A stretch of DNA of 32,575 nt, taken from NCBI GenBank assembly GCA_017503135.1, contig JAFVTQ010000003.1, positions 1 through 32,575 on the forward strand. The letters run 5' to 3'. A model generated the notes under the pieces. That model saw nothing but the letters and a program-made list of their open reading frames with translations, did no database searches and was not told where the DNA came from. The stretch is from Clostridia bacterium. Its GTDB lineage: Bacteria > Bacillota > Clostridia > Oscillospirales > Acutalibacteraceae. Positions 15,156-23,009 of this stretch are shown here, in pieces (the stretch's first letter is position 1; every line of letters starts with the position of its first letter). The translations under genes were made by a program, and so were the position numbers.

Positions 15156-15434
15156 TTACTTCTTAACAATCAATGTTCTGAGAACACCGTCAGTAATTTT
15201 TGCAATTCTTTCAAGCTCTGCTGGGAATTCTGGTTTTGCCTCGTAGTTATAGAGAACATAGTAACCATCAGCCTCATCATTGATAAGGTATGCAAGTCTT
15301 CTCTTGCCCCACTCATCAACGCTTTCAAGAGTGCCGTTTGACTCGATAAGAGCCTTGAATTTTTCCATAAGCTCTTTTGCAGCTTCTTCACCCTTTGCAA
15401 GTGAGAAAACCATAATAGTCTCGTATTTTGACAT
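15156..15434 (-). CDS. rpsF: ribosomal protein bS6
   Basis: A 92-residue S6, starting SKYETIMVFSL and containing VDEWGKRRLAYLINDEADGYYVLYN, both hallmarks of the family. It binds 16S rRNA as a complex with S18, which is encoded two genes downstream. AAGGAGGTG lies 7 nt before the ATG. The leader of about 80 nt carries two overlapping hairpins (15460-15487), a likely place for the S6-S18 feedback known for this operon in other bacteria. Confidence 0.97.
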   Translation of the reverse strand: MSKYETIMVFSLAKGEEAAKELMEKFKALIESNGTLESVDEWGKRRLAYLINDEADGYYVLYNYEAKPEFPAELERIAKITDGVLRTLIVKK

Positions 15435-15459
15435 TCTTTACACCTCCTTGTGGACTTTG

Positions 15460-15487
15460 CCCCCAAACTTATCCTTGGGGGAAGGAT
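15460..15487 (-). promoter_or_regulatory. alternative hairpins in the rpsF leader
   Basis: In minus-strand RNA, ATCCTT/AAGGAT (15482-15487 with 15471-15476) and CCCCCAA/TTGGGGG (15475-15481 with 15460-15466) are both perfect stems that share bases, so only one can form at a time. They end about 20 nt before the ribosome site. rpsF leaders are known to bind the S6-S18 complex, but the CCG signature described for that motif is not obvious here. Confidence 0.45.
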
Positions 15488-15524
15488 TGCGATGAATTGA
15501 TATTTTTCTTCATAGCAAATATGC

Positions 15525-15553
15525 ATTATAGCAATATTTTCTAATAAAGTCAA
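15525..15553 (-). promoter_or_regulatory. sigma-A promoter of rpsF-ssb-rpsR
   Basis: TTGACT (15548-15553), 17-bp spacer, TATAAT (15525-15530). The -35 hexamer contains the TGA stop codon of the upstream gene, and no terminator separates the two units. Confidence 0.9.
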
Positions 15554-17007
15554 GCATTTTCTTTTTGTTTTCTGAAATCTTTAAGTCTTTGTTTGGTTGT
15601 GATATAGAGTTTATCTTTATATTCACCATCACACTTCTCAACAACAACCATAAATAATGTAATAAGCATAAGATATGGAAGTGGGCAAAGTATACCAGGG
15701 TTTACAAGTGACATCATTTCAAGACTTATATAGGATAAGAAAATTGTCATATTGAAAAGTGTTGCTTTTCTCCAGATGAGCATATTTCTTCTGATAAACT
15801 GATTTACAAAAGCAATGATGCCAACAACACCAAAACTTGCAGCAATCTGAATTGGCTCACAATGATACCAACAAAGAGCAAATTCTTTTGACGGGTGAAT
15901 ATCACGATTGCCCATGTAGCCAAGACCTGTTCCCAAAATCGGCTGACTGAAGAAATCCTTGATTCCGCGGGCGTAGTGTTTTGCTCTGATTTCATTGCTC
16001 TCACCAATCAAGAAATCGTTAAGTGCGTTGAAAAGTCTATCGATAGTATAGCCTAAGAATTTTGTGATTTCAGGTGTAAATGCCAAAATGCCGAAGAGAA
16101 GGCACACGATAATAATAGCATAAGCCAATCGACGGCGTCTGTCATAAAGCATATACATAACAATGCACATTACAAGTTCGATTGCACCGAACACCATTCC
16201 CCCACGAGAACCTGTGAGCAAAATTGCAAGGTAGAACAAGAAACCGAAAGTTGTTGCATAAGACTTTTTATTTGCCATCAAAAATGCAAAAGGTATTGCT
16301 AACATTAAAATTGTTGAGCAATTATTTCGCCATTGCATATAGATAATGCCTTTAACATCAAGAACATGGTTAATCTTTACAAGGTAATAAGAAATCACCA
16401 TAAAAGTTGCCACAAGACCGGTCATAACCATTATTTCTGTAAGTTTTTTTGTTACAGAATATTTAGCGTTCATATCAATATGTGCATAGAAATAGCTATA
16501 CATCAAAAGCATTCCGAAGCCCAAGCCAAACATGTGATAAATTGATGAACCTGAGAAATATTCCTGTGGCGAGATAAAGCCGATACCGCCCAACAATATT
16601 GCAACGGACACAAAAAACATTGGTTTAAACTGTGAACCCTTTGCTTTTAAAGGTTTGAAATATGCAATTATATAGAACAAAACCATAAACACAAGTGGAA
16701 TCACATACCATTTGTACGCCATAAACTTATTAAATGAGTCATAACACTTTATTGCAATTAAATAAGTCAGCATAAAGGGTATTAGCCCTGCCATAATGTC
16801 GTTGCTTAATACAAGCACCACACCGATTATGTAAGCAAAAAAGATTGTACCTTTGATTTCTATCTGTGCTTCAGGAAAACGATGACTCAACACTATGATA
16901 ATCCCTGCAAGACATGACAAAAGAATCATCCACTTGTCGCTCAACAGAAATGTTCTTATATTTTCTATTCTTTTTTGCGCTGTTTCAGATTTAAAAATTA
17001 ATTCCAT
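15550..17007 (-). CDS. O-antigen ligase / Wzy-like polymerase family membrane protein
   Basis: A 485-residue polytopic protein with about 12-13 hydrophobic segments. The family region lies in the second half: LLTGSRGGMVFGAIELV, a long extracytoplasmic loop with ARGIKDFFSQPILGTGLGYMG, then ALCWYHCEPIQIAASFGVVG, matching the conserved R...G and H...Q positions of the Wzy_C/O-antigen ligase superfamily. Such enzymes join or polymerise lipid-linked glycans at the outer face of the membrane. In a Gram-positive this would be capsule, exopolysaccharide or wall glycan. GGGAG lies 8 nt before the ATG. No glycosyltransferase is adjacent, so the substrate is open. Confidence 0.78.
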   Translation of the reverse strand: MELIFKSETAQKRIENIRTFLLSDKWMILLSCLAGIIIVLSHRFPEAQIEIKGTIFFAYIIGVVLVLSNDIMAGLIPFMLTYLIAIKCYDSFNKFMAYKWYVIPLVFMVLFYIIAYFKPLKAKGSQFKPMFFVSVAILLGGIGFISPQEYFSGSSIYHMFGLGFGMLLMYSYFYAHIDMNAKYSVTKKLTEIMVMTGLVATFMVISYYLVKINHVLDVKGIIYMQWRNNCSTILMLAIPFAFLMANKKSYATTFGFLFYLAILLTGSRGGMVFGAIELVMCIVMYMLYDRRRRLAYAIIIVCLLFGILAFTPEITKFLGYTIDRLFNALNDFLIGESNEIRAKHYARGIKDFFSQPILGTGLGYMGNRDIHPSKEFALCWYHCEPIQIAASFGVVGIIAFVNQFIRRNMLIWRKATLFNMTIFLSYISLEMMSLVNPGILCPLPYLMLITLFMVVVEKCDGEYKDKLYITTKQRLKDFRKQKENA

Positions 17008-17036
17008 AAATTTTCTCCCAAAATTTCTCTATTGTA

Positions 17037-17065
17037 ATTATACTCTCAAAATTCGATTTCTTCAA
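17037..17065 (-). promoter_or_regulatory. promoter of the Wzy-like gene
   Basis: Perfect -10 TATAAT (17037-17042), 17-bp spacer and TTGAAG (17060-17065), 30 bp before the start codon. It is back to back with the promoter of the NatAB-like pair. Confidence 0.72.
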
Positions 17066-17071
17066 CAGTTG

Positions 17072-17105
17072 TTACAAAATCTTAATAATTATTACAAAAA
17101 TCTTA
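17072..17105. repeat. two direct repeats between divergent promoters
   Basis: TTACAAAATCTTA (17072-17084) and TTACAAAAATCTTA (17092-17105) are spaced 20 bp apart, about two helical turns, just upstream of both divergent promoters. This layout fits a regulator binding on one DNA face, though AT-rich chance similarity is possible. Confidence 0.4.
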
Positions 17106-17119
17106 CAAATAAATTTAAG

Positions 17120-17148
17120 TTTAATATTTGTGTGATTCGTGATATAAT
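17120..17148 (+). promoter_or_regulatory. extended -10 promoter of the NatAB-like operon
   Basis: TGATATAAT (17140-17148) is an extended -10 element with a perfect TATAAT. The -35 at 17-bp spacing is weak (TTTAAT), as usual for extended -10 promoters. Confidence 0.72.
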
Positions 17149-17180
17149 TAAATCAGAATAATTTTTGCGAGGTGAAAATT

Positions 17181-18092
17181 TTGGCTTTATCAGTTAACAA
17201 TGTTTCAAAATCCTTTGGTGATAAACAAGTGCTTAAAGGCATATCCTTTTCTTGCGAAAGTGGAAAAGCCTTAGGACTTCTTGGCAGAAATGGTGCAGGT
17301 AAAACAACTATGATTAGAATTATTATGGGTGTTTTCAACGCAGACAACGGGAATGTCACTCTCGACGGCGTGCCTATGAATACAAGCAATGTTAAAATCG
17401 GCTATCTCCCGGAAGAGCGTGGACTCTACCCCAAGAAAAAAATTATGGAACAGCTGGTCTATTTCGCAGCATTACAAGGAATAGAGCGACAAACAGCAAT
17501 TTCTAATGCAGACAAACTTTTCAAGAAATTACAGATTGAAGAATATAAAAATGTGCGACTTGATACACTTTCAAAAGGTAATCAACAAAAAGTACAACTT
17601 ATTGCGACACTTATTGCAAATCCTGATATTGTCATTCTTGACGAGCCTTTTTCAGGGCTTGACCCTGTCAATGCATCGCTACTTAAAGATATTGTCAAAG
17701 ATTTGATTGCAGATGGCAAGCTGGTACTTTTTTCAAGCCACCAGATGAATTATATTGAAGAATTCTGCGATGATATTCTCATTTTAAATGGTGGACAAAT
17801 TGTTCTTAGCGGAAACATCAAGAACATCAAACGCGGATATGCACGAAATATAATCGAAATCAAGAGTGAAAAACCACAAAACATTACAGATGCTCTTTCA
17901 AACGATACTTTGGCATTCATCAAGAGAGTTGCTTTTGAAGGAAACACCATTTTTGTAACTCTTACAGATGAAAATGAGAAAAACAGGCTTTTAGAAGCAT
18001 TATCAACATTGGGCAACCAGATTGATGAAATCAAAGTTAAAGAGCCAACCCTCAATGAAATCTTTGTGCAGTTTACGGAGGGACAAATATGA
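17181..18092 (+). CDS. ABC transporter ATP-binding protein (NatA-like)
   Basis: A 303-residue ATPase. Walker A is GRNGAGKTT (35-43), the signature is LSKGNQQKVQ, Walker B is IVILDEPFSGLDP and the H-loop is LFSSHQM. The C-terminal 80 residues are the DUF4162 extension of NatA/YhaQ-type ATPases. The TTG at 17181 is preferred as start because GAGGTG lies 7 nt upstream; the GTG at 17172 is itself part of that ribosome site. It overlaps its permease gene by 4 bp. NatA-type pairs export Na+ or act on lipids and peptides; the substrate is not evident. Confidence 0.9.
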   Translation: MALSVNNVSKSFGDKQVLKGISFSCESGKALGLLGRNGAGKTTMIRIIMGVFNADNGNVTLDGVPMNTSNVKIGYLPEERGLYPKKKIMEQLVYFAALQGIERQTAISNADKLFKKLQIEEYKNVRLDTLSKGNQQKVQLIATLIANPDIVILDEPFSGLDPVNASLLKDIVKDLIADGKLVLFSSHQMNYIEEFCDDILILNGGQIVLSGNIKNIKRGYARNIIEIKSEKPQNITDALSNDTLAFIKRVAFEGNTIFVTLTDENEKNRLLEALSTLGNQIDEIKVKEPTLNEIFVQFTEGQI

Positions 18093-19324
18093 AACAGTTT
18101 CTCGCAGTATTTAAATTTGAATATTTGAACTTTATAAAAAACAAAATTTTTATTTTTCTGACTGCTGCCATTGCAGTAATCATTGCAGTTATTGCTTTTT
18201 ATCCGAGATTTTCTTCATCAACTGATATTTCATTAAATTTTGGCAAGCAAGAAACACCTTCTTTGCTTGTTATGGATAAGGCAAATGTTATTGGGTTAGA
18301 AGAAATTATAAAATCCACCCTAAAAGATATCGATATAACCTTCACAACTGATGGTGACGAAAATTCGGCAAAGCTTTCTGTAGAAAATAAAGAATATTCT
18401 TCTGCTGTTGTAATAACAAGTCCCCTTGAATACACCTATATTGTTGAAAATCTTGGACTTTATGACACAACCGAGCAAAATATTGGCAACATTCTTCTTT
18501 CACATTATAAAACCATTGAATTGCAAAAATATGGTCTTTCAATGGAAGAAATCGTTGACTTTTCAACGCTCACGGTTAAAGCTAATTCGGTAATCGTAGG
18601 TCAGGACCAAGCTCAAAACTTTATGCACGCATATATTCTTATGATGGTGCTTTATATCACGGTTTTAGTTTATGGTCAGATTGTTGCTCAAAATGTTGCA
18701 AACGAAAAAAGTTCAAGGGCAATGGAATTGCTTATTACATCTGCTGACCCTAAAAACCTTATTTTCGGTAAAGTTTTAGGCACAGGTTTTGCAGGGCTTA
18801 CACAAATGGCAATAATTCTTGTGTGGGGTATTTTGTGCGTAGCAATCAACAAAGATTATCTCATTGACAGCAATATGTTTTCAATGTTCACAGGATTTTC
18901 TGCTTCAATGATTATTTATACCATTGTTTTCTTCCTTTTAGGATTCTTGCTCTATGCTTTTCTTTTGGGTGCTATGGGCTCAATGGCATCAAAGCTTGAA
19001 GACGTTGGCACACTCACAATGCCCGTTATGATTTTTTTAATTATTGGATTTGTCGTTACAATCTCATTTATGAGTTCAGGCAATATAGACAGTGGATTGA
19101 TTAAAATTCTTTCATATTTCCCATTCACTTCACCGATGGCAATGTTTGCACGAATTTCTATGGGCACAGCCACTACTATTCAAGCAATTATTTCAATAGT
19201 GATTTTGATAATTTCTATTGTTGGTGTTGGATACCTTGCAGTTGCAATTTACAGAATAGGGATTTTAATGTATGGCAAACCACCAAAATTCAATGAGATT
19301 GTCAGAGCCTTAAAGAAAAAATGA
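18089..19324 (+). CDS. ABC-2 type permease (NatB/YhaP-like)
   Basis: A 411-residue membrane subunit with the layout of NatB-type permeases: one N-terminal helix (about 20-42), a large external domain (about 43-175, VMDKANVIGLEEIIKSTLKD, LGLYDTTEQNIGNILL), then about five to six helices (roughly 180-390) containing NVANEKSSRAMELLITSADP, the conserved loop of this family that couples to the ATPase. It ends in a basic tail. The start codon overlaps the ATPase stop (ATGA). The pair shares a bidirectional terminator with the convergent serine dehydratase gene. Confidence 0.88.
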   Translation: MKQFLAVFKFEYLNFIKNKIFIFLTAAIAVIIAVIAFYPRFSSSTDISLNFGKQETPSLLVMDKANVIGLEEIIKSTLKDIDITFTTDGDENSAKLSVENKEYSSAVVITSPLEYTYIVENLGLYDTTEQNIGNILLSHYKTIELQKYGLSMEEIVDFSTLTVKANSVIVGQDQAQNFMHAYILMMVLYITVLVYGQIVAQNVANEKSSRAMELLITSADPKNLIFGKVLGTGFAGLTQMAIILVWGILCVAINKDYLIDSNMFSMFTGFSASMIIYTIVFFLLGFLLYAFLLGAMGSMASKLEDVGTLTMPVMIFLIIGFVVTISFMSSGNIDSGLIKILSYFPFTSPMAMFARISMGTATTIQAIISIVILIISIVGVGYLAVAIYRIGILMYGKPPKFNEIVRALKKK

Positions 19325-19442
19325 TGTTCACAAAAAGTTAAATATTTATATATTTTTATTCAATATTTATGTGATATTCTTTAACCAAGGTCAAGGAAAC
19401 AAAACCTGACCAATCCCCTTTCATTTTCATTCTCCTTAAACG

Positions 19443-19473
19443 AAAACGAGCTTTCACTAGGAAAGCTCGTTTT
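19443..19473. terminator. bidirectional terminator between convergent operons
   Basis: A 13-bp perfect stem, AAAACGAGCTTTC with GAAAGCTCGTTTT, loop ACTAG, runs into TTTTTCTTTT on the plus strand and TTTTCGTTT on the minus strand. It serves both the NatAB-like genes and the serine dehydratase gene. Between 19325 and 19442 there is only AT-rich DNA with a weak TAAATATT/AATATTTA repeat and a small GGTC/GACC hairpin (19388-19410). Confidence 0.9.
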
Positions 19474-19486
19474 TCTTTTATGATTT

Positions 19487-20920
19487 TTATATTTCGAGTG
19501 TTGCAAGTCCGCCTTCACTGGTTTCACGGTATGCCGCGTGAATATCAAGACCTGTTTTCTTCATTGTTTCGATTACATTATCAAGAGAAATCTTTCGAGT
19601 TTCGCTCAAGAATGATGCCAAGTTAACCGCGTTGATTGCTCTCATTGCCGCAACAGCATTTCTCTCAATACAAGGAATCTGCACAAGTCCGCAAATTGGG
19701 TCGCAAGTGAGCCCTAAATGATGTTCAATTGCAATTTCTGCTGCATATTCAATCTTACCCCTTTTAAGACCGAAAAGTTCACCGAGAGCCGTAGCAGCCA
19801 TAGCACAAGCTGTGCCAACTTCTGCTTGGCATCCACATTCTGCACCTGAAATTGACGCGTTTGTTTTAACGAGATTACCGATAAGACCAGCAGTTGCAAG
19901 AGCTTTCAAAATTTTCTCGTCTGTAAATCCGTGTTTATGTTGCATATAGTAAAGTACTGCTGGCACAACGCCCGATGCACCACAAGTTGGCGCGGTAACA
20001 ATTCTGTTACCCGATGCATTCTGTTCGCTGACTGCGAAAGCATAAGAACAAACTTCTCTGTTTTCTCTTGTTTCTGCGCTCTCACCGATATGCTCCATAT
20101 TATAAAGATATTTTGCTTTTTTCTGTACTTCAAGACCACCTGGGAGAATGCCCTCGTCTTCAATTCCGCGTTCAACAGCTTCTTTCATAGTCTTCCATAC
20201 AGTTGCAAGATAATCCCAGATATATTCACCTTCGACTTCGTCAACATATTGCCACAAGCGATATTTTTTCTCTTTGCAATATGCTTTGATGTCTTTGAAA
20301 GTGCTCAAATTATAAACAATCGGTTCTGTAGCAGATTTGCTACCTTCAAACTCAATCCGACCACCACCGACGCTGAAAACTCGGATAAAATCTGTCTGCT
20401 CACCGTCTTTAAACGCATATAAATCCATTGTATTAGGATGCTCAATATCATTTTTGAGATAGTCGAACTCTACTTCACAAGGAATTGGTGCTAATGTGTT
20501 TATAATAACAGAATCCGTGCAGTGTCCCTTGCCTGTTTTCGCAAGTGAACCATATAAAATCGCCTTAAAATTGTCTGCATCACTATTCTTTTCTTTAAAG
20601 AGAATGCAAGCCTTTTCAGGCCCCATTGTGTGTGAGCTTGACGGACCACAACCAATTCTATAAAGCTGATTAAGAGATTCCATTCCCTGAAGTTTTTCAA
20701 CAGTTTTCTTTTCTTCTTCACTTTCGAAGAAAATATCCATTGAAACCGAGAAAACCTTTGCCATTTTATAAAAGCTTTCTGCCGACGGAACACTCTCACC
20801 ATTTTCCCAAGAGAGCACAGTTTGCTCGTCTGTATTCACTCTATCAGCAAGTCCACTCATTGACATATTGTTCTTTTCTCTTAATTCAGTTATCTTTTTT
20901 GAATAAACATCATTCAACAT
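19487..20920 (-). CDS. sdaA: L-serine dehydratase (Fe-S type) with N-terminal Xre-type HTH
   Basis: A 477-residue single-chain L-serine ammonia-lyase that turns serine into pyruvate and ammonia with a [4Fe-4S] cluster. Residues 8-66 are an Xre/Cro helix-turn-helix (ITELREKNNMSMSGLADRVN ... VLSWENGESVPSAESFYKMA). The beta domain starts near 80 with GCGPSSSHTMGP (90-101); the alpha domain (about 235-477) has candidate cluster cysteines C313, C362/C364, C406, C410 and C417, including CDPICGLVQIPC. The reading frame is continuous across the junction. Normal single-chain enzymes have no DNA-binding part, so this could sense serine or cluster state and act on transcription, or the domain may be a remnant. 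AAGGTG at the end of the YhcH gene is its ribosome site. Confidence 0.92.
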   Translation of the reverse strand: MLNDVYSKKITELREKNNMSMSGLADRVNTDEQTVLSWENGESVPSAESFYKMAKVFSVSMDIFFESEEEKKTVEKLQGMESLNQLYRIGCGPSSSHTMGPEKACILFKEKNSDADNFKAILYGSLAKTGKGHCTDSVIINTLAPIPCEVEFDYLKNDIEHPNTMDLYAFKDGEQTDFIRVFSVGGGRIEFEGSKSATEPIVYNLSTFKDIKAYCKEKKYRLWQYVDEVEGEYIWDYLATVWKTMKEAVERGIEDEGILPGGLEVQKKAKYLYNMEHIGESAETRENREVCSYAFAVSEQNASGNRIVTAPTCGASGVVPAVLYYMQHKHGFTDEKILKALATAGLIGNLVKTNASISGAECGCQAEVGTACAMAATALGELFGLKRGKIEYAAEIAIEHHLGLTCDPICGLVQIPCIERNAVAAMRAINAVNLASFLSETRKISLDNVIETMKKTGLDIHAAYRETSEGGLATLEI

Positions 20921-20926
20921 ACTACA

Positions 20927-21373
20927 TTACACCTTAACCTTTACTACAACCTTTTTACAGGTCATAGGTTTATTGTTGGTTGCCACGCCGGGACAATGCA
21001 AATCATTGGGATAGAGCACCATAAAGCTATTCTCTATAAGTGTTACCCGTTCAGTTTTGCACTCATAAAACCACACATCATTTTCGGGAATTGCCTGTGT
21101 TTCTTTCTCGTTATATCCAATTGGTGCAATGCCGATTAACTCTTCACCACTCACCATAAACTGAATATCTATGTACTTTTTGTGCGCTTCGGATATGGTC
21201 TTTTGAGGGTCTGTGTCATAGGACTGCACCATGTAGAAAATATTGTCCCCATCGAGTTCATATCTGCCCAATTCCATAGTGTTAAAATCAGTATTTGCAA
21301 GGAATTGGAGAGCAGTATAAACCCTACCCAGTCCCTTATAATTATCTATATTTTTCAAAGTATCAAAAACCAT
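20927..21373 (-). CDS. YhcH/YjgK/YiaL family protein
   Basis: A 148-residue cupin-like barrel protein. Family blocks are GRYELDGDNIFYMVQSYDT, EAHKKYIDIQFMVSGEE and FMVLYPNDLHCPGVA, the last with the metal-binding His typical of the fold. Members are found near sialic acid, rhamnose or galactoside catabolism genes and are proposed sugar anomerases, but no sugar pathway gene lies here. AGGTGA precedes the ATG at 4-6 nt. It is first in a two-gene unit, with the HTH-serine dehydratase gene 6 bp downstream. Confidence 0.88.
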   Translation of the reverse strand: MVFDTLKNIDNYKGLGRVYTALQFLANTDFNTMELGRYELDGDNIFYMVQSYDTDPQKTISEAHKKYIDIQFMVSGEELIGIAPIGYNEKETQAIPENDVWFYECKTERVTLIENSFMVLYPNDLHCPGVATNNKPMTCKKVVVKVKV

Positions 21374-21388
21374 AATATCACCTATTCA

Positions 21389-21417
21389 AATATATCAAAT
21401 TAGGTGCTAAAAGTCAA
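21389..21417 (-). promoter_or_regulatory. promoter of the YhcH/serine dehydratase unit
   Basis: TTGACT (21412-21417), 17-bp spacer, TATATT (21389-21394). The expected start lies only about 10 nt from the ATG, so the leader is very short. A 6-bp inverted repeat CACCTA/TAGGTG (21380-21407) brackets the -10 and includes the ribosome site. Confidence 0.7.
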
Positions 21418-21419
21418 TA

Positions 21420-21447
21420 AAAACAGGGACGAGATATACTACGTCCC
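21420..21447 (-). terminator. terminator of the ferritin-like gene
   Basis: GGGACG pairs with CGTCCC around a 10-nt loop, followed on the minus strand by TGTTTTTATT, 12 bp after the stop codon. Confidence 0.7.
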
Positions 21448-21459
21448 ATAAAAATTCAA

Positions 21460-21894
21460 TTATAAAAACTGTCGCATCTGAATTGTTAAATCTTCTTCAA
21501 GATTAATGAGCCTTTTGCAGATATCCTTTGACTTTTCGTCCGCAGCAACATATTGGTTAAGATATTTATTGAGAGATTTAACTCCCATATTACACCCATC
21601 TGTAATAAGGTCAGCAATAGTATGGTCCGACTCATTCATAACAAGTTTCATATTTGTTTTCATCCAAGACATACCCTTTGCCATTGGGTTTGGCTCTTTG
21701 CCGTCATCACGATAACGGTCGAGAAGTTCTTGCAACTCTTTATCAAGTTTTTTATGCTCTTCTTTGCAGTCTTCAAGATCTTTTTTGAGTCGGTCAGATT
21801 TAACATAATCCAACACATCATCAATAGACGAAACACCCATTTTTATTCCTGCGTCGCACTCACGAAGCAATTTGATTGTATCTTGTTCAACCAT
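21460..21894 (-). CDS. small helical protein, possibly ferritin-like
   Basis: A 144-residue soluble protein predicted to be almost all helix, in about four helices: 1-28, 30-63 (very charged, with KEEHKKLDKELQELLDRY), 73-100 and 102-142. The pattern of helices with Glu/Asp and His at matching points (ECDAG, EEHKK, NESDHT) resembles ferritin-like DUF2383-type proteins, which are often stress or metal related, but I cannot confirm a metal site. AAAGGAG precedes the ATG. It is a single-gene unit with its own terminator, and a near-palindrome (21912-21936) lies just upstream. Confidence 0.6.
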   Translation of the reverse strand: MVEQDTIKLLRECDAGIKMGVSSIDDVLDYVKSDRLKKDLEDCKEEHKKLDKELQELLDRYRDDGKEPNPMAKGMSWMKTNMKLVMNESDHTIADLITDGCNMGVKSLNKYLNQYVAADEKSKDICKRLINLEEDLTIQMRQFL

Positions 21895-21911
21895 AAAAAC
21901 ACTCCTTTAAT

Positions 21912-21936
21912 TTTGGTTAATATTAGTATTACCAAA
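21912..21936. promoter_or_regulatory. inverted repeat upstream of the ferritin-like gene
   Basis: TTTGGT and ACCAAA flank an AT-rich core (arms TTTGGTTAATA and TATTACCAAA with a 1-nt offset), 18 bp before the start codon and in the place of a promoter. A clear -35/-10 pair is not seen. It may be an operator. Confidence 0.4.
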
Positions 21937-21945
21937 TTAAAGAAG

Positions 21946-21970
21946 AAAAACCGTCCTAAAAGGACGGTTT
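21946..21970 (-). terminator. terminator of the alpha/beta hydrolase gene
   Basis: AAACCGTCCT and AGGACGGTTT form a 10-bp stem with an AAA loop, followed on the minus strand by TTTTTCTTCTTT, 3 bp after the stop codon. Confidence 0.9.
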
Positions 21971-21973
21971 AAT

Positions 21974-22909
21974 TTATTTTTCGATATATTTTTTTACAAA
22001 CTCATAAGCATCTTCAAAACAGATTCTGCTCTTTTTGAAAATTGGCATAATCGCCCAAGCGTGATTGCCAATTATTCCGTCCGCTTTGAATTGTTTGTTT
22101 GGCACACCGAGTTTATCTAACTCTGCGCATAAATCAAATGTTTCAAATCTCAATTTATCATTTGTTGACCACACAGCATAAGTTGGTGGGAATTGAGCAT
22201 TAAACTTTGGTGAGCAATATTTTGCATTATCTGTTTCGAGATATGCCCTTGCTTCTTCAAGATTTTTACCTAAAAATGTAGTAACCATCATCTTCATATC
22301 AGGGAATTCTGATTGTTCCTTACTCTCATCTGTAAGTCTTTGCAAATCATAGCAACCACAAATTGATACAAGCGCTTTGATTTTCGCCTTGCCAAAGTGT
22401 TTGAAGTCAATACCAAGACCATCAAGAACAGATTTATCATTAAAACAATTTGCCACATAAGAGATATAATATCCCCCTGCACTCTCCCCTGCGATTACAA
22501 TGTTCTGGGGGTCAAAGTTATTCTCTTCCGCCGTATCTAAAATTTGGTCAATAGCCTTGAAAACTTCAAAAAATTGTGCAGGATAAACCTTGTCAGGTGC
22601 CCAAGTGTAGCCAATGGAAGCAGTAAAAAATCCTTTTTCTGCCCAATTTGCAATATATCGATTTCGCATTGGTGTAATACCCGAAACCCAACCACCACCG
22701 TGAATATAAATGAAAAGTGGTTTTTTCTCACTCTTTAAATCTTTGCGGCAATATGTATAGATTTTATTCTGTTTTCCCTCATCATAGCTTTGAATTTTAT
22801 ATTCTAAATTTTCAGGACAAGGACGTACAGTAAGTGCATATACCAGCAACTCAGTAAAATTATACCAATATTGCCCCAACTTGCCACGAACATAAAGTTT
22901 TTTATCCAT
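21974..22909 (-). CDS. alpha/beta hydrolase, HSL-type carboxylesterase
   Basis: A 311-residue serine hydrolase of the hormone-sensitive-lipase group. It has the oxyanion-hole motif HGGGW (70-74), the nucleophile Ser143 in GESAGG, and the rest of the triad at Asp251 (WSTNDKLRFE) and His283 (GNHAW). No signal peptide is present; a hydrophobic stretch near residues 18-28 might be a short amphipathic cap helix. Such enzymes cleave short-chain acyl or acetyl esters, for example on carbohydrates or xenobiotics. It is monogenic, with GGGTGA before the ATG and a terminator 3 bp after the stop. Confidence 0.88.
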   Translation of the reverse strand: MDKKLYVRGKLGQYWYNFTELLVYALTVRPCPENLEYKIQSYDEGKQNKIYTYCRKDLKSEKKPLFIYIHGGGWVSGITPMRNRYIANWAEKGFFTASIGYTWAPDKVYPAQFFEVFKAIDQILDTAEENNFDPQNIVIAGESAGGYYISYVANCFNDKSVLDGLGIDFKHFGKAKIKALVSICGCYDLQRLTDESKEQSEFPDMKMMVTTFLGKNLEEARAYLETDNAKYCSPKFNAQFPPTYAVWSTNDKLRFETFDLCAELDKLGVPNKQFKADGIIGNHAWAIMPIFKKSRICFEDAYEFVKKYIEK

Positions 22910-22926
22910 TCAAATCACCCAGATAA

Positions 22927-22955
22927 AGTTTAGCACAAAGAATTCAAAAAGGCAA
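22927..22955 (-). promoter_or_regulatory. probable promoter of the alpha/beta hydrolase gene
   Basis: TTGCCT (22950-22955), 17-bp spacer, TAAACT (22927-22932); each hexamer matches consensus at four of six positions. Confidence 0.5.
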
Positions 22956-22961
22956 TAACAC

Positions 22962-22995
22962 AAAAACACCACAGGTTTGCATCTGTGGTGTTTTT
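22962..22995 (-). terminator. terminator of the P-type ATPase gene
   Basis: AAAAACACCACAG and CTGTGGTGTTTTT form a perfect 13-bp stem with an 8-nt loop, followed by T-rich minus-strand sequence, 14 bp after the stop codon. Confidence 0.92.
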
Positions 22996-23009
22996 ACATT
23001 TTTGTTTAA

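Noticed and set aside
19931-20422. 163-codon open frame on the plus strand
   Set aside because: Antisense to the serine dehydratase, with no ribosome site or family resemblance.
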